A stretch of 36,259 bases of DNA, taken from contig SVHB01000022.1 in the NCBI GenBank assembly GCA_015056005.1, positions 1-36,259 on the forward strand, in the 5' to 3' direction. This stretch comes from Clostridiales bacterium (GTDB lineage Bacteria > Bacillota > Clostridia > Christensenellales > UBA1750). This document shows, one piece after another, positions 16,899 through 25,117 of this stretch. How positions within the stretch are numbered: the stretch's first letter is position 1; each line of letters begins with the position of its first letter. The notes under the pieces were generated by a model. It worked only from the letters and a program-made list of their open reading frames with translations. It ran no database searches and was not told the origin of the DNA. Made by a program: the position numbers and the translations under genes.

Positions 16899-18002
16899 AT
16901 GAAAAAAGCAATGGCGCTTTTTCTTGCGATATTGATAATTTGTACATTGCCTGTTTCCTCTTTTGCAGCTTCATATGTGCTCAGGCTTGAAAGCGAAGGC
17001 GAGCCCGTCATCGCTTTGCAGCTTGCGCTCAGCCAGCTCGGATACTTAAAACCCAAATACATTACAGGTTACTATGGAGAGCTTACCGAGGATGCCGTAA
17101 AGGATTTCCAGGAAGACCGCGATTTTTCCGTTGACGGCGTTGCGGGTCCTTCAACTCTGAAATCCCTCTTGGGCAACGATTACAAAGAGTTTTTCGACCT
17201 TGCTGCTTCAAGGAGCAGTTCTTCTTCTTCCTCTTCATCTTCCAATGAAGAAGAGATAGTGCAGGCAGAGGTCAAGGTATCTTCAAACGGTGAGCTTTCG
17301 GGCGCTCTGGTCATGGGCGTGACCGATGACCTCGTAAACCTCATTCAGGAAAGGCTGAAGACTTACGGCTTTTTGAGCATAGACGCCACCACCAATTATT
17401 TCGGTGAGATGACCGAGGATGCGGTTATTGCTTTCCAGAAAGCAAACGGTCTTACTTCCGACGGTATAGTTGGAAATAAGACCTTCCAGATGCTTTTATC
17501 TTCTGATGCGGTATCCAAGTCTCAGGCGGGGACAAGCTCATCTGTGAGCAATTCTTCCTCTTCGTCATCATCTGCGGGCGGCTATATAAACATGGTATCC
17601 GGCACATCTTCGAACGCCACTATTAACGGTATTATTGATCTTGCAAAGGCACAGCTGGGCAAGCCCTATAAGTATAATACCCGCGGTACAGAAACCTTTG
17701 ACTGCTCCGGCCTTGTGTACTATTGTTACAAGAATTACGGGTATTCAATCCCGTCTTCTTCCGCAGCGCAGTCTCAGTATGAAGACGGCACCAAGATCAA
17801 GTCGATCAGCGATCTGAGGCTGGGCGATATTATCTGCTTCAACACCGGCAACAGCCATGTTGCCATAAATCACACCGGTCTTTATATCGGCAACGGTCAG
17901 TTCATCCACTCAAGCTCCAGCGCGAAAGCGGTCATCATCAGCAATATTTCCAGCGGATTCTATGAAGATGCATTCCGTTGGGCGATCAGGATCATCGACT
18001 GA
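16899..18002 (+). CDS. Secreted NlpC/P60 peptidase with two peptidoglycan-binding domains
   Basis: 368-residue cell-wall hydrolase that probably cuts peptide stems of peptidoglycan. The order is a signal peptide (1-24, ending SSFAA), peptidoglycan-binding domain 1 (about 28-85), a Ser-rich linker, peptidoglycan-binding domain 2 (about 130-195), a second Ser-rich linker, and NlpC/P60 (about 240-368). The catalytic Cys269 is in FDCSGLVYYC, His325 in NHTGLYIG, and His337 in FIHSS is the likely third residue. ATG 16899 follows GGGAG at 16886-16890. It is a single-gene unit with its own promoter. Its last 11 nt overlap the convergent flavoprotein gene and no terminator is visible between them. Confidence 0.95.
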   Translation: MKKAMALFLAILIICTLPVSSFAASYVLRLESEGEPVIALQLALSQLGYLKPKYITGYYGELTEDAVKDFQEDRDFSVDGVAGPSTLKSLLGNDYKEFFDLAASRSSSSSSSSSSNEEEIVQAEVKVSSNGELSGALVMGVTDDLVNLIQERLKTYGFLSIDATTNYFGEMTEDAVIAFQKANGLTSDGIVGNKTFQMLLSSDAVSKSQAGTSSSVSNSSSSSSSAGGYINMVSGTSSNATINGIIDLAKAQLGKPYKYNTRGTETFDCSGLVYYCYKNYGYSIPSSSAAQSQYEDGTKIKSISDLRLGDIICFNTGNSHVAINHTGLYIGNGQFIHSSSSAKAVIISNISSGFYEDAFRWAIRIID

Positions 18003-19215
18003 TAAACTCGGCGGCGCTGTGACCCGCCAGCCTTCCGCTTGACCAAGCCCACTGCAGGTTATATCCGCCGCAGTCTCCGTCAATATCAAGCACCTCGCCG
18101 CAGGCAAAAACGCCTGCGGCTTTTTTTGACATCATGGTATTGGGATCAAAATCGCGGGTAAATATGCCGCCGGCTGTGACCTGAGCGTTTTTCATGGAAT
18201 TTACGGAAACGATATCAAAACGCCATTTTTTGAGCAGTGAAGCGATTGTGCGCAGCTCTTTGGCGTTCAAGGTATCGGCCTGCCTTGAAAGGGGAGCTAT
18301 ACCGGCGGATTTCAGTGCCATCTGCCCTACGCGCTTGTGAAGAAGACCGGTGAGAAAATCCTCAAGGGAGATATAAGGTCTATCGATAATTCGCTTTTCA
18401 AGCATGGACAGGATATCGCTGAAGGTATACTCGGGAACGATATCAAGGGTGATAAAAACTTCTTCTTTTTTTGCAAGAGCCCTTGTGGCTCTGCTGGAAA
18501 GCTGGAATATGGCGGGACCCGAAAGACCGTAATCCACAAAAAGCACTTCGTCTTCTGAGTTATCGATAAATCTTCCGCTTATAAAAAGTGAGGCAACAGC
18601 CTGCTGCTTTATACCGCTGAGCCCCTTTACCTGAGCCGAATCGGTGCGCAGCTGCACTATGGAGGGCAGAAGCTCGCTTCTTTTATGACCGAGCTTTTCA
18701 AGCAGGGTATATCCGCTCTCCGTGCCGCCAAGATCCTGAGAGGCAATGCCGCCGCAGGCGATAACGACAGCGTCAAAATATGCTCCGTCCAAAAGCCAGC
18801 CGGAACCGTTTTTCTCTATGCTCTTGATCTCCTTTTCGCAGATAATGTTCACACCCAGATGTGCGCATTCGTATCTGAGCGCATCCAGAACAGCGCCTGA
18901 CTGCAAAGAGTAGGGGTATATCCTTGTGCCTTCCCTGCGCACGGGAACGCCCAGAGTTAAAAAGAAATCCAAGGTGGAATCAAGACCGTATTTTTCAAAA
19001 GCAGGCAGCATGAATTCCCTTTGCGCTCCGTGATAATATCTTATATCAAGATCGTCGTTGGTAAGGTTGCATCTGCCGTTGCCCGACGCCATGATCTTCC
19101 TGCCTGCACGCTGTGCGCGCTCAAATACAGTAACATCAATATCAAAACCGCGCCGGGCTTCTATCGCACAGGAAAGTCCCGATGCGCCCGCGCCGATTAT
19201 AGCCAGTTTTTTCAA
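17992..19215 (-). CDS. HI0933/BaiN-family FAD-dependent oxidoreductase
   Basis: 407-residue flavoprotein of the HI0933 (YhiN/BaiN) family, a cytoplasmic FAD-binding reductase of mostly unknown substrate. It shows the dinucleotide-binding GAGASGLSCAIEA near the N-terminus, the family motif GRKIMASGNGRCNLTN (about 38-53), and the C-terminal FAD loop DIDGDCGGYNLQWAWSSG. The start is placed at TTG 19215 because GGGTG (19228-19224) lies 8 nt upstream, and the probable promoter puts transcription start near 19227, excluding the GTG at 19230. The 3' end overlaps the convergent NlpC/P60 gene by 11 nt. Confidence 0.93.
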   Translation of the reverse strand: MKKLAIIGAGASGLSCAIEARRGFDIDVTVFERAQRAGRKIMASGNGRCNLTNDDLDIRYYHGAQREFMLPAFEKYGLDSTLDFFLTLGVPVRREGTRIYPYSLQSGAVLDALRYECAHLGVNIICEKEIKSIEKNGSGWLLDGAYFDAVVIACGGIASQDLGGTESGYTLLEKLGHKRSELLPSIVQLRTDSAQVKGLSGIKQQAVASLFISGRFIDNSEDEVLFVDYGLSGPAIFQLSSRATRALAKKEEVFITLDIVPEYTFSDILSMLEKRIIDRPYISLEDFLTGLLHKRVGQMALKSAGIAPLSRQADTLNAKELRTIASLLKKWRFDIVSVNSMKNAQVTAGGIFTRDFDPNTMMSKKAAGVFACGEVLDIDGDCGGYNLQWAWSSGRLAGHSAAEFISR

Positions 19216-19233
19216 AACAATCACCCACACAAT

Positions 19234-19263
19234 TATAGCTCATGGCTTATGTATATTGCAATA
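19234..19263 (-). promoter_or_regulatory. Probable promoter of flavoprotein gene
   Basis: On the minus strand, TTGCAA (19263-19258) and consensus TATAAT (19239-19234) are 18 nt apart. The leader would be only about 12 nt. Confidence 0.6.
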
Positions 19264-19344
19264 CGAACAATTTGAAAATAGCTGTTCCATACAGGCAGTT
19301 TTATGTTATAATAAAATAGAATATTTGTCGCGAGGTGTCAGTGT

Positions 19345-19599
19345 ATGAAAATGAAGCGTTCTCCGCTCATATTGCTCCTTCTGGTGCTTGTCGGTGCTCT
19401 GCTTGGCAGCGCGCTCTGGTCGTTTTTGAGCCCCATCCTTCCTTCGGCTCTGACCAGATCCTTTTCGATAGGCTCAACCGCAGCACCGTGGACGGTAGAC
19501 CTCCTTTTCATAACCCTTACGCTGGGAATCGTGCTCAGCGTAAATATCGGCAGCCTTATCGGCATGATAATTGCAATAGTGGTGTTTTATAATATATGA
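19345..19599 (+). CDS. DUF4321 small membrane protein
   Basis: 84-residue hydrophobic protein with two membrane segments (about 7-30 and 52-82) joined by a short loop with PWTVDLLFITLTLG. This fits the DUF4321 family, commonly encoded just before maf and mreB in Clostridia and of unknown function. GAGGTG (19332-19337) lies 7 nt before ATG 19345. A TATAAT at 19307-19312 may be the -10 of the shape-operon promoter, but the matching -35 is poor. Its stop overlaps the maf start (ATGA). Confidence 0.85.
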   Translation: MKMKRSPLILLLLVLVGALLGSALWSFLSPILPSALTRSFSIGSTAAPWTVDLLFITLTLGIVLSVNIGSLIGMIIAIVVFYNI

Positions 19600-20177
19600 T
19601 TACAAAGAAAATATACCTCGCTTCTCAGTCTCCAAGGCGCAGGCAAATTTTAACTCAGCTTGGGCTTGATTTTGATATCGTTCTGCCCGATAAGGATGTT
19701 GATGAAAAGCTTTCCGATATCGGGATCGACGAAGCCTTAAAGGAGCTCGCGCTCAGAAAAGCCCGGGCAGTTATGGATAAGGTAACAGATGGCTGCATCA
19801 TAGCGGCGGATACCGTCGTTGTATTGTCTGACCGCATTTTCGGCAAGCCGCATACCAGAGAAAAAGCGTTTGAAATGCTATCTACGCTCAGCGGCAAAGT
19901 GCATCAGGTAAAGACGGGCGTGTGTGTGCTGGACAAAAAGAGCGGTCGGTATTTGCTTGAGTGCGAAAGCACCGATGTGCATTTTTTGCCCCTTGACGAA
20001 AACACTATATGGGAATACGTCAATACCGATGAGCCAAACGACAAAGCAGGCGCATACGGTTATCAGGAGAAGGGCGCAAGGCTGGTATCGAGGATAGAAG
20101 GGTGTTATTACAACGTCGTCGGGCTGCCCGCGGCGAAAACGCTTATGATGATAAAGGAATTGTATAAAGGGTTTTAA
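19596..20177 (+). CDS. maf: Maf nucleotide pyrophosphatase (dTTP/UTP type)
   Basis: 193-residue Maf/HAM1-like enzyme that hydrolyses non-canonical or excess pyrimidine nucleoside triphosphates and has been linked to septum control. Family motifs are SQSPRRRQIL (10-19), AADTVVVL (about 70) with catalytic Asp, and GKPHTREKAFEML. Its ATG overlaps the stop of the DUF4321 gene. It sits in its customary place before mreB. Confidence 0.95.
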   Translation: MITKKIYLASQSPRRRQILTQLGLDFDIVLPDKDVDEKLSDIGIDEALKELALRKARAVMDKVTDGCIIAADTVVVLSDRIFGKPHTREKAFEMLSTLSGKVHQVKTGVCVLDKKSGRYLLECESTDVHFLPLDENTIWEYVNTDEPNDKAGAYGYQEKGARLVSRIEGCYYNVVGLPAAKTLMMIKELYKGF

Positions 20178-20213
20178 CTGTTTTCTCCTTTGCTTTTTGA
20201 AAGGATTTTTTAT

Positions 20214-21248
20214 ATGAGTTTTTTTGGAATGTTGGGCAATGATCTTGCGATCGACCTTGGTACTGCAAACGTGCTGATCTCGGCTACGGGCAGGGGCGTG
20301 ATTATAAACGAACCCTGCGTAGTTGCCGTGAACGCTCAGTCCCGCCGTCAGGTGCTTGCAGTTGGCGAGGAAGCAAAGCGCATGCGCGGACGCACTCCCG
20401 AGGGCATCATTGCGGTAAGACCGATGCACGAAGGCGTTATCGCCGATTATGATATAGCTGAAATAATGCTGAAGCATTTTATAAAAAAAGCCTGCAGGAG
20501 CTTCTTTTCGCTCGTCCCTCCGAGGATATGCGTTGCGGTTCCATACGGAGTGACCCATGTTGAAAGAAGAGCCGTAAACGAGGCGGTCAAGGGCGCGGGC
20601 GGCAGAGAGGTATTTATAATCGAAGAGCCCATGGCGGCAGCAATAGGCGCAGGGCTTCCCATAAACGATCCTTCCGGCTCTATGATAGTCGATATCGGCG
20701 GAGGCACGCTCCAGTCTGCCGTGATCTCGCTTGGCGGCATCGTGACCGCAAACTGCCTGAGGATGGGCGGCAACAGATTCGACGAAGCTATTATAGAGTA
20801 TCTTAAAAAAGAGCATAACCTTTTGATTGGAGAAAGGACTGCAGAGGACGTTAAGATAAACATCGGTTCTGCCATGCAGCTGAGCCCTGTGCAGACAATG
20901 ACCGTTCGCGGCAGGGATCTTGTGACCGGCTATCCAAGGCTTATCGAGATCAACTCCGATGAAGTCCTTGAAGCCATGAAAGAGCCGCTGCTCGACATAA
21001 TAGGCACAATAAAAAGCACGCTTGAAAACACTCCGCCCGAGCTTGCCGCGGATATCATCCAGCGCGGTATCGTGATGTGCGGCGGCGGCAGCCTCTTGAG
21101 CGGACTCGATACCCTTGTATCCATCGAAACGGGCGTTCCCGTTTATCTTGCGGAAAAGACTTACGAATGCGTATCTCAGGGCGCGGCAAAGGTTCTTGAG
21201 AACCGTGAGCTTCTTGATCATCTCGTAAGCCTTGCAGGTGAGGAGTAA
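20214..21248 (+). CDS. mreB: Rod shape-determining actin homologue MreB
   Basis: 344-residue bacterial actin that assembles on the membrane and guides the elongasome. Phosphate-1 IDLGTANVLI, the catalytic Glu in IEEPMAAAIGAG, ERTAEDVK and the adenine-region CGGGSLLSGLD are intact. The phosphate-2 loop reads DIGGGTLQ where MreB usually has DIGGGTTE. The N-terminal MSFFGMLGN is a short amphipathic membrane anchor. Start 20214 is chosen because AAGGA (20201-20205) precedes it by 8 nt; the TTG at 20190 has no such site. mreC follows with a 1-nt gap. Confidence 0.96.
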   Translation: MSFFGMLGNDLAIDLGTANVLISATGRGVIINEPCVVAVNAQSRRQVLAVGEEAKRMRGRTPEGIIAVRPMHEGVIADYDIAEIMLKHFIKKACRSFFSLVPPRICVAVPYGVTHVERRAVNEAVKGAGGREVFIIEEPMAAAIGAGLPINDPSGSMIVDIGGGTLQSAVISLGGIVTANCLRMGGNRFDEAIIEYLKKEHNLLIGERTAEDVKINIGSAMQLSPVQTMTVRGRDLVTGYPRLIEINSDEVLEAMKEPLLDIIGTIKSTLENTPPELAADIIQRGIVMCGGGSLLSGLDTLVSIETGVPVYLAEKTYECVSQGAAKVLENRELLDHLVSLAGEE

Positions 21249-21249
21249 A

Positions 21250-22098
21250 ATGAAGCTTTCATCAAGAGTAAAAAGGCGTAATATACGCATTGCAATAATA
21301 AGCGGAAGCCTTGTGCTGATAAGCGCTTTCCTTCTCTTCGGCTCGTATATGGGCTTTCTTGATCTGTCTTTTTTGGACTTTATACCCAGATATACGATCG
21401 TTCCAGCCAAAAAGGCGATCGATGCTGTGGGCGAGTTTTTCTCCGACATGTTTGTTGATACCACTGATCTTGAGGCGGATATAATCTCGCTTCAAAGGGA
21501 GCTCGAATTAAAAGATCTCGATACCAACGAGATGGAGGAACTGAGAAAAGAGAACGAAAGGCTAAGGCAGCTGCTCGATTTTTCCGCAAAGGACAAGCTT
21601 AACTATGTGGGAGCATCGGTTGTCGCAATGACTCCGGGCAACTGGTTTTCTTCGTTTACCATCGATGCGGGTGCAAACGACGGCCTTAAAGAAAACATGC
21701 CGGTTGTGACCTCCGACGGTCTTGTAGGCTTTTTAAGCGAAGTTTCGCCCAACACCAGTATTGTCCAATCAATTGTTGACAGCCGTTCAAGCCTTGCGGG
21801 CATGGTATCAAGGACCAGAGCCCACGGGGTTGTAAACGGTACGCTCTATGTCAGGGACAATAATAACCTTATGGATATGACATATCTTGTGGATGATACC
21901 TCCCTTGCTATAGGCGATGTTATATTGACCAGTGGTCTTGAGGGAATATATCCCAAGGGACTTGTTATAGGTACCGTAAGCGAAATATCCAGGCAGACTC
22001 AGGATAACATAGGCAGCATAATCATCACCCCTTCGGTGGATTTCAGGCGCATTGAAGAAGTTCTGGTAGTTGTAAGCGAAATAACGGAGGAAGAATAA
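21250..22098 (+). CDS. mreC: Rod shape-determining protein MreC
   Basis: 282-residue bitopic membrane protein linking MreB/MreD to PBP2. It has a membrane segment at about 15-37, a coiled coil at about 70-112 (SLQRELELKDLD...KENERLRQLLD) and an extracytoplasmic beta domain with VVTSDGLVGFLSEV and ILTSGLEGIYPKGLVIG, all typical of MreC. AGGTGAGGAG lies just before the ATG, inside the mreB end. The stop TAA shares its last base with the mreD ATG. Confidence 0.95.
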   Translation: MKLSSRVKRRNIRIAIISGSLVLISAFLLFGSYMGFLDLSFLDFIPRYTIVPAKKAIDAVGEFFSDMFVDTTDLEADIISLQRELELKDLDTNEMEELRKENERLRQLLDFSAKDKLNYVGASVVAMTPGNWFSSFTIDAGANDGLKENMPVVTSDGLVGFLSEVSPNTSIVQSIVDSRSSLAGMVSRTRAHGVVNGTLYVRDNNNLMDMTYLVDDTSLAIGDVILTSGLEGIYPKGLVIGTVSEISRQTQDNIGSIIITPSVDFRRIEEVLVVVSEITEEE

Positions 22099-22610
22099 TG
22101 CTTATATTCTCCCTTATAATGGCAGCGAGCCTGTTTATAGCGCTTTTGCTCCAGCTGACGGTCGCAAACAGCATGGCGATACTTGGAGTTCAGCCCGATA
22201 TCGTTTTTGCGGTTATCGTATCCTTCTCATCCATAGGCGGTCCGATGCTGGGCAGTATCTGCGGAGCGGCGACCGGTATGTTTATGGATATAGCCTTTTT
22301 GAGTCCCGGCGTGTATTCGTTTCAGTATACGATTTCCGGCATTATTTCGGGCCTTTTCCACAGGTCGAGGGTGCCGGGCATACTGCGTCCGCTGCTCATC
22401 TGTGTCCCCGCGTATCTGATAAAGGAAAGCGCGATGCTGCTTGCGCTGTATTTACTAAATGCATCCATGGATTGGGCGGCTTTGCCCGCAAAGCTTTTGA
22501 CAGGTACTGTTTATACGACTTTCATTGCGCTTGCGCTGTATATCCTTCTGGGTCTGCTTGAGCGCATCAATATAATTCGTCCCGTGAAAGATGATAAGGA
22601 GGCGGATTGA
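22098..22610 (+). CDS. mreD: Rod shape-determining protein MreD
   Basis: 170-residue polytopic membrane protein with about five membrane segments and the family trait QPDIVFAVIVSFSSIGGPMLGS followed by GxxMDIAF. It couples MreC to the cell-wall machinery. It overlaps mreC by one base (TAATG) and PBP2 by one base (TGATG). Confidence 0.92.
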   Translation: MLIFSLIMAASLFIALLLQLTVANSMAILGVQPDIVFAVIVSFSSIGGPMLGSICGAATGMFMDIAFLSPGVYSFQYTISGIISGLFHRSRVPGILRPLLICVPAYLIKESAMLLALYLLNASMDWAALPAKLLTGTVYTTFIALALYILLGLLERINIIRPVKDDKEAD

Positions 22611-25087
22611 TGCAGAGCAACGAGCAAAAGCAAATTAAGAGCATTCGCGGCAGGTTCAAGGTGATCTATATCCTGCTTGCTTTGTTTGCTGCGGTCATTT
22701 TAGCTCAGCTTCTGAATCTTCAGGTCAGCAACGGCCAGCAATATATCGAAAGCGCGCAGTCTTCCTCATCCAAAACAAGAACTCTTACCGGCAACCGCGG
22801 AAATATATATGATGCAAAAGGCGTGGTTCTTGCCTATGACGAGACCTCATATAATATAACCTTCTACAGAGAGCCCGGCAGCAACAACAAGGAAATGCGC
22901 ACCCTCTACAGTCAGGGTATTCTGAAAGCGATAAACATTATCGAAGGCGAAGGCGGAAAGGTTATCGATGATTTTTCTGTAAACAAGGACGCCATAGGCA
23001 CATGGTATCTTGATTTTAATACGGAAAATCAAGGCGTATTCGACCAGCGCGAGGAGCAGTGGCGAAAGAATTTTTATATTACCGATACGGAGAAATATCC
23101 TGTCGAGGTTTTGTTTGATACACTTTGCTCGTGGTACTGCGTCCCCGAAGAAGCGGATTATGAGACAAAGCATAAAATAATGTCCGTATGGCAGGAGATG
23201 CAGATGAATTCCTTTCTCGGAAATCCCATAAAGATAGCCGAGAATGTGGATTTTGTGACCGTTGCAAAGATAAGCGCTCAATCACATGAACTTTACGGCA
23301 TTGAGGTTGAGGAATCCACCAAGCGCGTTTATCCTCTTGACTATGTTGCCGCGCATATCGTCGGGTATACGGGCAAGATGCAGTCGGAGGAAACGATAAA
23401 GGAATACAAGGAAAAAGGCTATTCCTCAGATGATTACATCGGCATCACCGGTGTTGAAAAGACGATGGAGGATCAGCTTTCTCCAAACCTTATCATCCGC
23501 CACGGCGCTCAGACCGTTGAAACGGATGCTTACGGAAGGACAACTCAGGTGCTTGAATATAAAGCGCCCACCGACGGAAACAGCGTTATGCTGACTATAG
23601 ACCTTGAATTTCAGCAGGTGGTAGAACAGGCGCTTGAAAACAATATTGAAGAAACAAGGCTTTTGCAGATAGACACCTACAACGCAGATCCCGAGCATTA
23701 TGACGAGCTCGTTGAAGCGCGCGGCGGAAGCGAGATCAAATATGCGGAGACCGGTTGTGCGGTGGTCGTTGATGTAAACAACTGCGATGTGCTCGCGCTT
23801 GCAAGCTATCCGTCGTATCCGCTTTCGTGGTTTGCAGACGGCATCACGACCGAGCAGTATCAGTCCCTGCTTGAGGATACAAGAGCGCCGCTTTTCAACA
23901 AAGCCATATCTTCAAGGGAAACTCCGGGTTCCATTTATAAGATGGTAACAGCTCTTGCAGGTCTTGAAGAAGGGGTTATTGAGCCCGATACCATCATAAA
24001 CGACGACGGCAGATATAAGAAATATGACTCCGTAAACGGCCCGAAATGCTGGACCAAATACCCTGAGCAGCATCAGAACCAGACCGTTCTTGAAGGCATA
24101 AAAAACAGCTGCAACTATTTCTTCTACGAGGTTGCGGATCGCCTTGGTATCGACCTTCTGAGGGATTGGACCACAAGGCTTGGGCTTAACGTAAAGACCA
24201 ATATAGAGCTTACGGGTGAATCTACGGGTATTGTCGGAAGTCAGGCGACTCTTTATGACCCAATGAAGGATATCCGCAGGCAGTCTGTTACCACGGCGAT
24301 CACCGTATCCAATCAGATCAAGAGCCTGCTTGTAAAGACGGGCGAAGAGCTCGGCATAGTGTACGAAGAAGAAAGGCTCGATGCGGTCGTAAAGTCCATT
24401 CTCGATCTTGCGACCTCCTATACCAAGAACGAATCCTACGAGCATATCAGAAATATATTGCTGGATGAAATGGGTCTTACCGGCTCCGATATATCGAGCA
24501 GATACATGGTAAACGCCATCGCCAGCTATCTTGATAACCTGAGGTGGACTCCCACTCAGACAATCATGACCGGCATAGGGCAGTCCATCACTCAGCTGAC
24601 TCCCATCGCTGTTGCAAGGTATATCGCAGCCATAGCAAACGGCGGCACGGTATACGATGTGCATATTGTAGATAAGATCGTAGGTCCCGACGGCGAGATA
24701 GTGAGCGAAGTTGAGCCCACCGTATATTCCGAGCTTACCGGGATCGAAGATTCTCTAAAGATCATCAGGGACGGCATGCACGGCGTTACCAGCCAGGAGG
24801 ACAGAGGTACTGCTTCCAAGTATTTTACCAACTATAAGTATACCGACCAGCTGGGTGCAAAGACGGGTACCGCGCAGGTCTCCAAAATCGACCTTGAAAA
24901 CCATTCGTGGTTCGTTGCCTATGCTCCATTCGACGAGCCGGAGATAGCGGTCGTAGTGTTCATACCAAACGGATATTCGGGTGCGAGCTCGGCGCCTGCG
25001 ATCAAGGATATAATCGAATACTATCTTGACAAAAAAGCCGCAGGCGATACCGACGGCATTTACAGTCAGGGTCAGCTGATACCTTAA
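22610..25087 (+). CDS. mrdA: Penicillin-binding protein 2 (class B transpeptidase)
   Basis: 825-residue cell-elongation transpeptidase cross-linking peptidoglycan on the outer face of the membrane. It has a membrane anchor at about 17-38, a PBP dimer domain with RGNIYDAKG (about 63-71), and a transpeptidase domain with SIYK (Ser444 nucleophile, Lys447), SCN (500-502) and KTG (751-753). Length is above the roughly 650-720 of B. subtilis PbpA/PbpH. A helical insertion of about 100 residues lies between SCN and KTG, around 545-645. AAGGAGG (22596-22602) selects ATG 22610. rodA is not adjacent. Confidence 0.95.
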   Translation: MQSNEQKQIKSIRGRFKVIYILLALFAAVILAQLLNLQVSNGQQYIESAQSSSSKTRTLTGNRGNIYDAKGVVLAYDETSYNITFYREPGSNNKEMRTLYSQGILKAINIIEGEGGKVIDDFSVNKDAIGTWYLDFNTENQGVFDQREEQWRKNFYITDTEKYPVEVLFDTLCSWYCVPEEADYETKHKIMSVWQEMQMNSFLGNPIKIAENVDFVTVAKISAQSHELYGIEVEESTKRVYPLDYVAAHIVGYTGKMQSEETIKEYKEKGYSSDDYIGITGVEKTMEDQLSPNLIIRHGAQTVETDAYGRTTQVLEYKAPTDGNSVMLTIDLEFQQVVEQALENNIEETRLLQIDTYNADPEHYDELVEARGGSEIKYAETGCAVVVDVNNCDVLALASYPSYPLSWFADGITTEQYQSLLEDTRAPLFNKAISSRETPGSIYKMVTALAGLEEGVIEPDTIINDDGRYKKYDSVNGPKCWTKYPEQHQNQTVLEGIKNSCNYFFYEVADRLGIDLLRDWTTRLGLNVKTNIELTGESTGIVGSQATLYDPMKDIRRQSVTTAITVSNQIKSLLVKTGEELGIVYEEERLDAVVKSILDLATSYTKNESYEHIRNILLDEMGLTGSDISSRYMVNAIASYLDNLRWTPTQTIMTGIGQSITQLTPIAVARYIAAIANGGTVYDVHIVDKIVGPDGEIVSEVEPTVYSELTGIEDSLKIIRDGMHGVTSQEDRGTASKYFTNYKYTDQLGAKTGTAQVSKIDLENHSWFVAYAPFDEPEIAVVVFIPNGYSGASSAPAIKDIIEYYLDKKAAGDTDGIYSQGQLIP

Positions 25088-25117
25088 TTTTTCAAATCTA
25101 AATTGGGAGGTGTTATC

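Noticed and set aside
19878-21464. 528-codon open frame antisense to maf and mreB
   Set aside because: It is low-quality sequence rich in Cys, His and Tyr with no motif, and it crosses two confident genes on the other strand.
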